The notes under the pieces are model-generated. The model was not told the origin of the DNA and did not search any database. It saw only the letters and a list, made by a program, of their open reading frames with translations. From NCBI GenBank assembly GCA_027603945.1, contig JADIIU010000005.1, forward strand, positions 62,001 through 126,000: DNA of 64,000 nt, in the 5' to 3' direction. Positions 24,867 to 38,527 of the stretch are shown here, piece after piece. The position numbers were made by a program, and so were the translations under genes. The DNA comes from Terramyces sp. JEL0728 (taxonomy: Eukaryota > Chytridiomycota > Chytridiomycetes > Rhizophydiales > Terramycetaceae). The number at the start of each line of letters is the position of its first letter. The stretch's first letter is position 1.

Positions 24867-26333
24867 TTAGCATTCGAGAACCTTTGGTTCATTGATTTCT
24901 ATCGATTTAATCAGTGCGCGTTCGACCATGCCAACAAAGAAATCAGCATCTTCGTCAGGCACATAGTAAGCAGGGTAGACAATATTCAAGCCCAATTCGC
25001 CGTCAATCGTAATACTGGTGACACCAAACAAACTTCGGTTGCCATTGAAATTGGTACTGGCAGTTCCGATAACACTTTGAACGGCAATTTTCGGTGCCCA
25101 ATCAACCTGTTCCCTGGTAAAGTTTCCAACATTAGACAAAAGGAAACAGTAATCCCTTTGATGGTGTAATTTTTGCATGGAATACAGTTGAGCAATGACT
25201 TGGAATCGAGTAAAGAGCAACATAGTGCAAGTAGGACCAACATACGAAACCAAATGTCTCATTCTGTCTCTAAGCTGTTTCGCATGAATCCAGAAATAAT
25301 CGTCAGACTTCATTTTGTAACCAAAATTGTTGTGGTTGAGTATAGAGTTGCCCTTCATTTCCGGAATCAAAGATGGGTCTGCGCTATATGGCCTAATGTT
25401 GACAATGTTCACATAGTTGAATGCATCCGCGCTTCCACCATTCTTTTCTATTAATTTTTTAGAAGCAACCATGCATGCAGCCTGCAATGCACTGCCAACA
25501 GTAGAGCCAGCTTCTCTTGCCTTTTTCCGAAGACTAGCCAAGCGTTCCTTGCCAATGTGCAGATATCTGAATCCATTTAAAGGATCTATTTTTTGACTTT
25601 TCAACGCTGCAGGATCCAATTTACTCTTGTATTTGTAGATTGGGAAAAAGAACCCAAACAGTATATGCAGTAGCACCAATTGGCCATAGATTGCCCTCCA
25701 CAAGAAAACAAAGATCCAAAAGATTCCAAAGTTTCCAAACCTAGGATCTAGAATCCTTTGATTGCTATATGAGCATGGCCCACCTTCAGTAGACAAGAGA
25801 GTGTCTGCAGAGATTGGTTCTTTAGAATTCATGGCCTCAGACAAGCTTTCTACAAACGACTTTAAAATCAAAGTCATCCCCATTCCATCGGTCAATGCAT
25901 GCGAGATTTTGATTCCAATATGCAATTCGATATATTTCTTGCTGTCCCGCTTGTAAACTGGCGATTTGAAGAATTCCATATGCCAAGGCAATTGCTCATG
26001 GTCGATTTTGTAATTGAGCAGGTATTCCAAGGTAGCTTGTTTGGCTTTGTTATCCCAATGCCGTGGCACTTTGGAAATGCTGCAGTTGATTACCAAATCT
26101 GACAATAGCAATCCGGCAGGGACCGTATCAAAGTTTCTAATCAGAGACGATAAGCGAGAGTTTTTTGTGATGGTTCTATAGAGAGCATCCTTTATTGTAT
26201 TATTGCTAAGGCTCCCCTGTCGTTAGAAACCAAATACCGCTTCAATTTCAATTGTGGAGAGGCCGCCAATAGCGAGTTCTGATTGATCATTTCCTGTATT
26301 CAGGTGATGCACAAGTTTGTCAAAGTAATTCAT
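24867..26333 (-). CDS. HxxxD-type acyltransferase (alcohol acetyltransferase / condensation-like), copy 1
   Basis: Exons 26333-26238 and 26216-24867 (intron 21 nt, phase 0) encode 481 residues. The first exon carries the start MNYFDKLVHHLNTG, similar in character to that of the neighbour copy. The catalytic HxxxD is HALTDGMG near residue 155. Other conserved blocks shared with copy 2 are FFPIYKYKSKLDP, NIRPYSADPSLIPEMKGNS and LLSNVGNF. A hydrophobic stretch of about 25 residues (FGIFWIFVFLWRAIYGQL) in the middle suggests membrane association. The superfamily moves acyl groups from acyl-CoA; the acceptor cannot be deduced. It lies 115 bp downstream of its paralog. Confidence 0.85.
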
Positions 26334-26448
26334 TGGTTTGTGAAAAATTTAAACCACAAAAATTTTAGTTGATCAAAGCCACCACTTTTGCTGATTGATC
26401 CGCCGGCTCAATAAATTTTTGGATAGCTATAAATGAATTTATTCGCCG

Positions 26449-27939
26449 TTAGATATTCTTCAAATCGCCTACAAGCAACTCGCCCTTATTTTCAATCAGT
26501 GCTGTCAATATTGCGCGATATGTCTTGATAAAATATTCCACGTCTTCTTGCGGCACTAGATTGTTTGGAAACACAAAACTGAATCCTAATCTCCCTTCAA
26601 TGGTCATGCAAGTGATATTGATGAGATTACGATTGCCTTCATACACATTGGATGAAGAGCCAATTACATTTAGCACTTTAATTTTCGGTGCCCAGTTTAA
26701 TTGTTCGGCGTTGAACATTCCTACATTGCTGAACAGAAAGGCGCTGTCTCTCCAATGAGTGACTTTTTGCACACAAAACAGCATTGCTGTGAGCTGAACC
26801 GGCATCATCGAAATTATTCTACAGCAAGGGCCAGCATGAAAACTTAGCCGCTGGATTTGCTTTTTAATTTGCGCAATATGCCACCAGAAGCTTTCTTCTT
26901 CATTCATTTCATATCGATACTCCAAAGCGTTTAATATTGAATTCCCCTTTAGATATGGGATCATATCTATATCTGTACAGTATGGACGAATATTGATCAT
27001 ATTTGTAAATGTAAAGAAATTCGTTTCGTTGCCATAGGATTCGGCCAACTTTGCATAAGCAATACACGCAGCAGCCTCTAACAACGATGTAATTGATCCA
27101 CCATGCTCTCTTGCAGCCATTCGCAGCTTGTCCGTACACTCTTTTTCCAATCGAACGTATCTGTGAGAATTTACACAGTCCATCGCTTTTGCTTCGATTA
27201 GTGTGGGATCAAGTTTGGACTTGTAATCAACAGTTGGAAAGAACAATCCAGCAGACGCATTTATGGCAAACCACAGCCCGTAAAGTATCCTCCAAATAAA
27301 CAAAAACGGCCAGAAAAAGTTTGAAACATGTATCCTAGGATCCAGGACAGAGACTGATGAGAATGCTTTTGGAATTTCTTTAGAGTTTAATGGTGTATCA
27401 AGGGATAGCGGCGATTTTTCAGTCATGGCAGCGTAAAGGTTTTCCACGAGCGATTTCATAATCATTGTAGCTCCTATACCATCAGTTAGAGTGTGAAGGA
27501 TTGATAAACCAATATGTAACTGGATAAATGATTTCCCGCCCTTTTGGAAAGTGGGCGAGAGGTAAAATCGTATTCTCCATGGAAGGTAGTGCGATTTGAC
27601 TGGACTATTCATTTCGCTTTCAATCACCATTTCCTGTGCTTTTTCAGACCAATTTAATGGAACATTATGTATTTGATAATCCAATTCCAAATCCTGCAAA
27701 GTGTCACCAGCTGGAACCAAATATCCATCTCTAATCAGCGCTGATAGTCTGTAATTGTCCGAGACTGTTCGGAATAAGGCATCCTTTAGAATTTCTTCCG
27801 AAAGCGCATTGGTTTCTACTTCCAAAGTTAGAATTCCATTCATTGTCAGCTGGTATTTGCTATGCGCTGTAGCGATTAAGTGTAAAATCTATATTAGCGG
27901 CCCGGCTACCTTTTCGTAGTGGTCTAGTTCGGCTATCAT
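26449..27939 (-). CDS. HxxxD-type acyltransferase, copy 2
   Basis: Exons 27939-27910 and 27888-26449 (intron 21 nt) encode 489 residues; the first coding exon is only ten codons. The catalytic motif is HTLTDGIG, and the central hydrophobic segment (FFWPFLFIWRILYGL), KSKLDPTLIEAK, NIRPYCTDIDMIPYLKGNS and LFSNVGMFNAEQLNWAP match copy 1 at corresponding positions. In both genes the single intron lies near the N-terminus, consistent with tandem duplication, although the intron is not at exactly the same residue. Function as for copy 1; different acyl or alcohol preference is likely but unproven. Confidence 0.85.
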
Positions 27940-28110
27940 TTACTGCAAGAAAAAAATTCCAGTCTGTTTGACATGTGGGCGACCGTCTAATTTCGTGGGG
28001 CGGCTGGGAGGCAAAACGGCACTTTTTGGTGTTTACCTTTCCCCATTCGTGACCATATCTGCTATATGCTGGAGATTAAAACTCTTGCAGACTTTGATTT
28101 TATCGAATGT

Positions 28111-29593
28111 TCAAATAGTTGCACTAGGAGTGGTACTATGCCCGCTTCCTGTAGGATAGAAAATAGCTTGGGCTTTATTAACAACCGAACGCAATTGACT
28201 GACGTCCTGTAATATATTTTCATTCTCTGGATCCATTTTCAATGCGTATTCGTAATCCTCCAGACCTTTTTTCAGATCACTAACCGAATACGCAGACCCT
28301 CTTCTAGCATACAGTTTTGCTTTGATCGCCAGCCGACTATTTGAGAGCCCGTCGTCGTTCTTCAATTCATCTTTGAGAATCGTCTCTTCCCGTTCAACCA
28401 GTTCCAGCGCTCTTGTGCAATCTTTTATACAGTTCTCTAGATCCTGTTTTTTCAGATGACACGCAGCTCTATTAGACAGGCAGCTGTAATTTAGCGGGTC
28501 AAGAGTCAGTGAATCGTCATAGGCATTAATTGCACCGTCAAAATTACCGAGTTTGAATTGATTATCTCCTTTAGTCTTTAATGTTTCAGCTAAATTAATA
28601 AAAGTTACATGTTTCTCCTTCTTTGATTTCCGCGGTCTTGTTTTCTTCGTTCCTGGCATGCATAGCTTTGATTAGTTTAATTCGTGTCATCCATTTTTCT
28701 AATTTAACTTAAATTTACCGTCTTCAGTTTCTCTTGCTGTTGTGGTTGGGATTGGCCCTCTTGAAGAAAATGACAGACTGACGGTTGTTGTAGTGGCACA
28801 CCTAGGAGCTGGAGTATCATCGTTGTACAATTTGGCTCTAACCGAGGCTCTGATTGCTTCAACGTCAATATCGGAATCGTCACCACTATCCAAATGCATT
28901 TGATCGGTATTTTTGACAACAATATCTTCATCGGTGAATATGACTGTTCCAATAGAGCTCTTTTTCAAAGTTGCTGCTTGATCGTCCATAGTAAATATCC
29001 CTGAATCATTCTTGTCTTTAAAGTCTTTGGGAGTTGGTGTTTCTCGAGAGCCTTTTTTCTCTGACCCAAGCTCCTTTTCTCTAATTTCATTGGACCAAGA
29101 CACTAGATTTTGCTTTGCATCTTCGAGTTCCTTGTCTTTTATTTTTTGAATACTCAACCGCTTTTCCTGTTCCACTTTGATTTGCCTTCTCACCAGATCC
29201 CGCTCTTTCTCTCTCTTTTCAACCAGCTTGGCATGTTTTTTCTGATATTAGCAGTAATATAACCTCCTTTTCAAATTTCAGGTGCTCTTCCTCTGCCTTT
29301 TGCCTTCTATCCTTTACATCGCTTCCGCGGTACCGTGTATCTGTCCATAATCTCGCTTCCCTTTTATGCAGCTTTAACATCGCTACTCCTTCTCCGATAG
29401 ACGCTACACTTTCTTCCGGGTCGATCCTGTCGAACACGTCGTACTCGAAAAAGTAGGGAGGGAAATGAACTTTAACATAGTGATCGTTACAGTATACATC
29501 GACTTTAGTTGGATGAACATTTCTTAGCGGAATAGTGATTACCAGTTGTTTTTCTGAATCGTCGATAGCTCCTTCCTTTACAACTATGGGCAT
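28111..29593 (-). CDS. DNAAF4: Dynein axonemal assembly factor 4 (CS + TPR co-chaperone)
   Basis: Exons 29593-29264, 29241-28719, 28698-28609 and 28589-28111 (introns 22, 20, 19 nt) encode 473 residues. A CS (p23-like) domain at 1-85 has VDVYCNDHYVKVHFPPYFFEYDVF split over the expected DNAAF4 positions; a basic coiled coil and a charged linker follow; the junction EDEKWMTRIKLIKAMHAR corresponds to the linker just before the TPRs; three TPRs (NQFKLGNFDGAINAYDDSL, CLSNRAACHLKKQDLENCI, RRGSAYSVSDLKKGLEDYE) end the protein. It is the HSP90/HSP70 co-chaperone that preassembles axonemal dyneins in the cytoplasm. Without splicing it looks like two or three separate genes. It implies a motile flagellum. 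Confidence 0.92.
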
Positions 29594-29661
29594 TGTTTTG
29601 TAAACAATGGCGCGTCAGATCATGGATATTTCAAGGTTGACCCACAAATCTTTGCTCGACT

Positions 29662-31034
29662 ATGGACAACGAGAACCTCTACCTGTCCACTAGATTATCG
29701 ATTCAACTATTATTTTCCGTGTTTGCGATCCCATTTTTCATTAATTTGAGAAATGAACCTGCACTTGTTCACCGTTCATGGTTGCTCGTTCAATTCCAAG
29801 GGGCAATCAACTCAATACATATCGCATGGATTCTAATGATGAACTTTAATGTAATTCGTAACACGAGTCCTAATATTGTGTTTGCTGATGTTGCTCGTAA
29901 GCGGATTTTAACCTAGAAATACTTTCAATATACGCATACACGCCAATTTATATTCGGTACTATCACCAGCAAAAGTTTTTGACGCTTCAACATCAAATCC
30001 ATCAAAAAAGAAACTCTGGATTGCCGAATAGGCTAGATGACGACTTGAAAAACGTCAAAGCTATGATCACAGCGAAATACACTTGGACGCTGTATGTTGG
30101 ATTATCATCAGCCATCATCTCACTCTATGTTTTGCTATGGATATTGATTCCTGCAGAAATGTTCAAGTTAGTTTGGAATGTGATTCTTCTGTGTTTATTC
30201 CTAATTCAAATAATGGTGCTCGCAATCATATGTAAAAGGTAATGCTTTATTAATTTAGTATTAAATTCCATGCGTTTGGAATCACGACACAGTATTGGTT
30301 GGAAATATTGGTTCTGAGTGTGTCGGCCTTTGAATCCATCGCGTATTACATCTCACCACTTGAACTTATTGCGGTTTTGCAGATATTGTGTGCCCCTGCC
30401 CTGTACTTTTTATCTGACGTCTATCCGTTGATCATAATCTTTTACAACAGATGGCTGGATACAAGGACGTTCACCACAACTATAAATCCAATTAAAACTT
30501 CAATGCATCATAGACGAAGTAGTTCAACTAGTACTGATGATACGATTTATCAATCTCCAAAGAAATTGTTTATCTTGAAACCCCAACAAGTGGTTCTTGA
30601 TTCACACTCGAAACGATCTGATCTGCGCGAACTGCTTTACAAAATATTGGCGACGCCGGCTTTGCTTGAAATGTTTAGCGAATTCTTGGCTGCCGAGTAC
30701 TGTGTCGAAACCTTACTATTTATCCAATCCATTGACCAGTACAGGAAGATTGCAAGGATGGGGAATGTGGGCTTGCTGAAGCTACAAAGAAAACGAATTG
30801 TTGATGAATTCTTGGTTGCAAACGCAATCAACGAAGTAATAAGGGTTAATTTAGATGAATATTCCTTTTAGAATGAAAGTAGAAGCCTGTAAGAAAGTCG
30901 AGCAACTTTCTAGTTTGAATGAATTGGCTATTGATTTGTTTGACGTGGTGGATTCGCACATCAAGGACTCTTTGATAGACAACAAAATTACTCGATTTGC
31001 GAATTCGGAAGCATTCAGAAAACACATTTTTTAA
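29662..31034 (+). CDS. Seven-TM protein with C-terminal RGS domain
   Basis: Exons 29662-29896, 29917-30238, 30259-30835 and 30855-31034 (introns 20, 20, 19 nt) encode 437 residues. The first 270 residues hold about seven hydrophobic helices; a Ser-rich linker (HHRRSSSTSTDD) follows; residues from about 315 form an RGS domain (LYKILATPALLEMFSEFLAAEYCVE over several helices, and AFRKHIF near the end). RGS domains speed GTP hydrolysis by G-alpha subunits; 7TM-RGS proteins are known in plants and in some fungi. It would couple a membrane signal directly to G-protein shut-off. Ligand unknown. Confidence 0.85.
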
Positions 31035-31117
31035 TACCATAATATAATACCACATTAACATTCGATTTCAGTCGATTCGTGGGATTATTTTTTTTGTTCA
31101 AAATTTTCAGGAGAGTA

Positions 31118-31828
31118 ATGGCAGACTTGGCAGAATTAGCAAAGCAAAAAGCTTCATTTCAAGCGATTGACCAACAGATAAGCGCATCAACAAAGATCAT
31201 CGGAATCGGTTCTGGTTCTACTGTTGTTTATGCTGTCCAGCGTTTGGCCGAAAGAGTAAAACTAGAATCGCTGGATATTAAAGCTTGCATTCCATCGTCA
31301 TTCCAATCACAGCAATTAATTGTTCAGCACGGGCTCCCATTAGCGACACTCAATCAATATCCAAAAATTGATGTTACTTTTGATGGTGCTGATGAAGTTG
31401 ATGATGCATTGAATGCAATCAAGGGTGGAGGTGCTTGCCAGCTACAAGAAAAGCTTTTGATTGCGAATAGCAGCAAATGGTTTATTGTTGCCGATTATCG
31501 CAAGGATTCAAATGTATTGGGACAACAGTGGAAAAAAGGAGTGCCAATTGAAGTTGTTCCTTCAGCATATGTTGCTGTGATGGAAAGTATAAAAGCAGTA
31601 GGCGGAAAACCCGTGTTAAGAATGGCTACTGCAAAAGCTGGACCAGTAGTTACCGACAATGGCATGTTTGTGGTTGATGCTGATTTTGGTGAAATTAAAG
31701 ATCCTAAAGCTTTGGATTTGAAATTGCAAGTAATTCCTGGAATTGTCGAAACCGGATTATTCTGCGGGTTTGCTGATGGGGTTTACTTTGGCATGCAAGA
31801 CGGAACTGTCAAATCAAGATTCAAGTAA
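31118..31828 (+). CDS. RKI1: Ribose-5-phosphate isomerase A
   Basis: A 236-residue intronless protein interconverting ribose 5-phosphate and ribulose 5-phosphate in the pentose phosphate pathway. Family motifs: GIGSGSTVVYAVQRL (phosphate loop), TFDGADEVD, IKGGGACQLQEK (with catalytic Asp/Glu/Lys residues in these blocks), and VVTDNGMFVVDADFG. The ATG at 31118 is chosen because it begins the family homology (ADLAELAKQKA); an earlier in-frame non-ATG start would add a hydrophobic leader over a T-tract and is unlikely. Confidence 0.97.
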   Translation: MADLAELAKQKASFQAIDQQISASTKIIGIGSGSTVVYAVQRLAERVKLESLDIKACIPSSFQSQQLIVQHGLPLATLNQYPKIDVTFDGADEVDDALNAIKGGGACQLQEKLLIANSSKWFIVADYRKDSNVLGQQWKKGVPIEVVPSAYVAVMESIKAVGGKPVLRMATAKAGPVVTDNGMFVVDADFGEIKDPKALDLKLQVIPGIVETGLFCGFADGVYFGMQDGTVKSRFK

Positions 31829-31981
31829 ATCTAATATATTTTATTTACACCAGCTCAGCAACCCTTAGTAACTACATTGATCTTGAAAATGCAACCAGAA
31901 AGGTACTATTATTTCCACTTTATGGCTGTTGATCAAGTATTCAGTGCAAGGATAAGAATTTCATCATCGCAATCGTAATTA

Positions 31982-32385
31982 TTAAAATGACATTGGTAGT
32001 ATAGGCCAAACGGCGGGATTCCGGGTTCCGCCTTCTTTGAATTGAGCATCCAGCCTGGCTTTTAATGCTTTGGTTTTGTAATCTTCGTCAATCTCCAACA
32101 CTTCTGCTTCAACAATTGGAATTTGCATCCTTGTCCGTTTTTCTAGGATTAACAACTAATACTCTCCAGTTTAAACAGCTCTGAATGTCTGAATATCTGA
32201 ATCAATTCTGGAGTTAAATATTGCAAGTCCGGTTCATCATCAGACTCTTTTTCAACCCATCCTAGATCACGGTAATACTGCTCCCACTTTCTTTTACACG
32301 GCTGGCAATAAGTCTCCCAATCAGCCTCTTTTATCTGCAGCTTCTTTGTTGGGAATAACAAGTGGTGAAAGGTATCTCTCTGCAT
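31982..32385 (-). CDS. Conserved-looking small acidic protein, unknown
   Basis: Exons 32385-32163 and 32142-31982 (intron 20 nt) encode 127 residues. It has a Cys pair with CQPCKRKWEQYY spacing, an acidic stretch (ESDDEPDLQYL), a LTPELIQIFRHSELFKLE helix and a C-terminal NPAVWPILPMSF. The intron joins two open frames cleanly, which supports a real gene, but I do not recognise the family. It starts 27 bp from the divergent RPA43 gene, so the two may share a promoter. Confidence 0.6.
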
Positions 32386-32412
32386 CCAAATTTTTTTCTT
32401 TTTTGAAAAATA

Positions 32413-33332
32413 ATGTTGGAAAGAGTTACTTTGCAGTTAAAAGTACACTTGGCTCCAAAGTTCATTTCAAACACAAAAGCAGGAATAAAAGACTATCTCG
32501 ATGCGCTACTGCAAAAGTAATTGATTGCTAACGAGATATATTCCAGAAGTAAAAGGCGTGGTATTGCAATATCAGAATATTAAATTATTATCTAGAGATG
32601 CAGTTATTAAAACAGAGTCGCCTTATATGCATTTTGACGTTCAAGTGGATTTCACAGTCTTTTCACCAAAAGTTCAGGATTTGATGATTGGTGTTGTCAA
32701 CAAAGTTTCACCTGACCATGTCGGTTGCTTGGTTTATGGTCTATTTAATGCTTCCATTGCTCGCGAAAGTTTGCCGGAATGGACCTGGGATTATGAGGAA
32801 AATGTCTGGACAGCTGGGGATGTAATCGTGCAACCTGGATCTGTCGTAAAATTCAAAGCAGAAAGGTGCCTAAAGGTGTTAATGTAGGTTTGAAACATGC
32901 AACGATATCCTATCTATTCATGGAAGTATGGTACGAGATGGAACTGGTATTGTTGACATGACAGGTATTCCAACACCGCCAATGGCAATTTTACCAACAG
33001 TCCCAGCTGACGTAGATGAAAGAGAAGGAATTGTTGATCCATATGCTGACGATACTGATTATGAAAAGACGCCAATAAGGAAAAAGATTGTCTTTAAAGA
33101 TGAAGACGAAATGGAAGTAGATACACAACCCACTGAGAAACTTGCAACTCAAGGCGAGGGAGAGGCAGATGCTCAAGATGAAGACCAAGTGCCAGCAAGC
33201 CAGCCAGATAAAGCGGAAAAGAAAAGCAGCCCAACTCTAGAAAAATCCAAGGAAAAGAGCTCTGAGAAAAAGAAAACCAAGAAGCGTAAGTTTGAAGAGC
33301 AAGATAAGGAAACAAAAAAGAAAAAGAAATAA
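32413..33332 (+). CDS. RPA43: RNA polymerase I subunit RPA43
   Basis: Exons 32413-32516, 32536-32865 and 32888-33332 (introns 19 and 22 nt) encode 292 residues. The N-terminal half matches RPA43 blocks: KYIPEVKGVVLQYQNIKLL, ESPYMHFDVQVDFTVFSPK and VVNKVSPDHVGCLVYGLFNA (an OB-like fold), then a highly charged C-terminal tail rich in Glu and Lys. RPA43 forms the stalk of Pol I with RPA14 and docks the initiation factor RRN3. RPB7 or RPC25 identity is excluded by the NKVSPDHVG and YGLFNASI blocks and by the charged tail. Confidence 0.92.
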
Positions 33333-33522
33333 AGTCAATTAATGCGTGTTTAATTCCTGGATTGAAGGGTAGCGTCTCGGCTGTTTCCTGGGATTCGTAT
33401 ATTTGGTCGGAAATAATTCATAAGACCGTCTTCTGCCTTGCCGTTGACTGTGCCGATCTGGTGTTTTCTGTCAGGACAGTTAAACTTTTTCCACAACAAA
33501 ATCACATCACAAAATAACAGAC

Positions 33523-35159
33523 ATGGACTTTGAGAAATTCTTTGAGAAACCATTCGTTCCAGCTGAAAATCCAGAAAACGGATCATTCCTGGGAAACCCT
33601 AAGGACGGATTTGGTCCAATTCTCGGGCCTTGTATATCAACAACAAAATATGATTTTGAACAGGAAGCGAAAACAATGCAAAAGGTTACGCTAGATATAC
33701 CGGATTCTATTCTGCCAAAGAAAGGAAAAGGATTTGTAGGCTGGGAGTCACCGCCTGTGGTACTTAGCGGCAACTACAATACTCCAAGAGTAAGAAGAGC
33801 TAATGTAGGGGTTCCTTGAGCAAGTGAATAATTTGGATAATGAAGTGCAGCAGTTGCTGAATAGCAAAGAAGAAAAAGCCACACCTCTAGTTCGAAAAGG
33901 TTGTTGTAATTTTACCTTAGCGTTCAACCCAAAGGATTTTATAAAAAAGGAACAGCAGGATAATATGGAAGACAGACCGCAGGAAGAAGGTGGAGATAGG
34001 AGAGGGAGGGATAGAGGGAAACGGGAGAGGACTTCTACCAAAAGCAATTCACCACCAAGGAAAAAGTCAAAAAATAGTCCGATAAAAGATAGGAGAGACG
34101 AGCGAGATGGCCGCAAAAGACAGATATCCGATCCAGATTCAATTGATGCGAAAAAAGAGCCATTCAAAGTGCCGCCAAAGGAAGACAAACGTGATGATAG
34201 AAAACGCGATCAATCTCCAACAGACAGAAAGCGTGACTACTCGCCAAGAAGTGATAAATCAGTTAAAAACACTCCAAAAGAAGACAAATCCATCAAGAGC
34301 ACCCCTAGAGATGACAGCTCCCTAAAAAACAGCCCGAAAGATAAACCAGAAGAGAATCCAAAAACACCAAAGGATAAATTAGGAAAATCGTTTAGTATAC
34401 CTGCTTTTGTACCAAATGCTGATGTTGAAAGAGGAATTGGAACAGTAATATACACTAATCCAAGGAGCCTCTTGATTGGAATCATTTAGGAAAAGCCCAC
34501 AAAAGATTTGCAGATGACAATTTGGGAGGGAAAGCGGGTAATGTATCTACAAGGATTATGGTACATTACACCGCAGCGCTATTAAGTTACTACTCTGATT
34601 TAGCTAATTCTCTTAGTAGCAAGGAATATCAGTTTCTGAACCAGAAAAAAGGGATGGAAGATTACAGAGCATTTGCAATGAAGAAATTACTGGCAAATCC
34701 AAAGTTCTCTCGCTTTTATTCTTTGGTTTGCTATTGCGAAGGCTATTTTTTGGCGTATCAATACCAACTATTACAAAATAATGTCAAGAAATATAACTCG
34801 GAATTGGGAAAGGTTCTCAAGTTGGAAGATATATCAGACAAGGAGAGAATATCAAACTTTGAAATTAAGCAAAAGAAACTGACTGAAAGCATAAGAGACA
34901 GCGAAAACATCTTTGAAAAGGTGAAAGGTATCTATTCAGACGCTTACAAATACGACCCGAAAATGCGTACGCAGTTTCTAATTTAGAATCGCCATTTTAT
35001 GGAAAGCCTTTAAGCGGAACTAGTCAGCACGGCACCAACGGAATGGGTAGAGCAAGAGCTGAGTTTGTAAAGCTGGCAAATGAAATGGGATACCACCCTT
35101 GCTTTATCAAAGAGGGAGCCAGGGATGATGTGCAGTTTATTGTTGAGAAAGACAAATAA
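33523..35159 (+). CDS. Charged repeat protein with helical C-terminal domain (possible AFF/Super-elongation-type CHD)
   Basis: Exons 33523-33789, 33809-34444, 34465-34966 and 34987-35159 (introns 19, 20, 20 nt) encode 525 residues. Residues 1-90 are ordered-looking with FGPILGPC; residues 110-290 are Arg/Lys/Asp/Ser-rich with a degenerate repeat of about 11 residues (DKSxKxTPKxD, with Thr/Ser-Pro sites). From about 305 a helical region (WNHLGKAHKRFADD, AALLSYYSDLANSL, FYSLVCYCEGYFLAYQYQLL) is reminiscent in pattern of the AF4/FMR2 C-terminal homology domain, but I am not certain. The many SP/TP and KKxK motifs indicate a nuclear protein. A transcription-elongation role is speculation. Confidence 0.65.
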
Positions 35160-35201
35160 ATTACAAAGTCTTTGTGGCTGAATCTTTTAACAAACTGAAT
35201 C

Positions 35202-35786
35202 ATGTCCCTGAACAAATTGCAATTCCAAGTAAACGGGACAGAGCCGATTTTATACTCGGAAGAGAAGCATTTTCTCGTCCAAGAAGCAGTCTCTCTCGAA
35301 TACGAGTCAGGCGGAGGTTTCCCGTATGAATCTACATTAACTCTAGCGGCCAAGGACAGATATTCCACTCGCAAGCAGGAAAAGTGTTCCTTACAAACAT
35401 TCGCATCATATATATTCCACAAAAAAAGGTCAACTTTCAATCATTCCACTTTCCGCTCCAAAACTTTACAGATTTAAAAGTCGTAAAAGGATGGATATCC
35501 GGAGGTAGCGTTTCTGGGTCTTTGCGTGCTGTGCAGGATGAAGGGTTGATACTCGAATGGGGAAGCTTAAAGCTGGGGTTCAACAAGGATGCTCTGGATT
35601 TTAAAAACTACTTTGATCATTTGAGGAGTAACCTGGGGAGTAATTCTTTTTAATGTAGCTTTGCCTGCAACTTATGTTGAGCCGCTGCCGCTTTATGATA
35701 CACTACCGTTGGAAGGTAGCTCTGCAAGTGCTTCTTTGCCACCTGCAACTCTACCTCCGCAAGATGATTTACCTCCTTATGAATAA
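35202..35786 (+). CDS. WBP2-like GRAM/PH protein with PPxY tail
   Basis: Exons 35202-35323, 35347-35639 and 35659-35786 (introns 23 and 19 nt) encode 180 residues. The N-terminal start MSLNKLQFQVNGTEPIL and the block AGKVFLTNIRIIYIPQKK, FHFPLQNFTDLKV correspond to the GRAM-type domain of WBP2. The C-terminus is Pro-rich and ends LPPQDDLPPYE, a PPxY motif that binds WW domains such as those of NEDD4/RSP5 ligases. The 23-nt intron is the only way I found to join the two GRAM halves in frame. A ubiquitin-ligase adaptor or coactivator role is by family analogy. Confidence 0.85.
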
Positions 35787-35837
35787 TAAAAATTGTTTTA
35801 ATTCGTTCAAGATCTAGCTTAAATAAGAGTAAATTTA

Positions 35838-38326
<2,489 letters not shown>

Positions 38327-38421
38327 TCAAATTTGGCAGAGAAAATTTCCTTATTAAACGATTTAGTAGATTGAATTGCCTAACTGGAGATTATTCGTTC
38401 ACTGTATAGTTGCAAGATATT

Positions 38422-38527
38422 ATATTACAATAGTAGATATTCACAATGACATATCTAAATATATTACAATGCTAGATATTCACAATGACAGATATCTAAA
38501 CATGTTATATTATAATGACAGATATTT
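38422..38527. repeat. Degenerate tandem repeat, about 40 bp x 2.6
   Basis: Units at 38422-38460 and 38461-38501 share the sequence ATATTACAAT..TAGATATTCACAATGACA..ATATCTAAA with only a few changes; a shorter third unit (38502-38527) keeps ATTATAATGACAGATAT. The right-hand end overlaps the stop codon and last codons of the BORCS5-like gene (38510), so the repeat may have grown out of, or into, that 3' end. Confidence 0.75.

Noticed and set aside
28111..28659. A separate small TPR protein gene
   Set aside because: Introns at 28590-28608 and 28699-28718 join it in frame to the upstream CS and coiled-coil exons, giving a complete DNAAF4.
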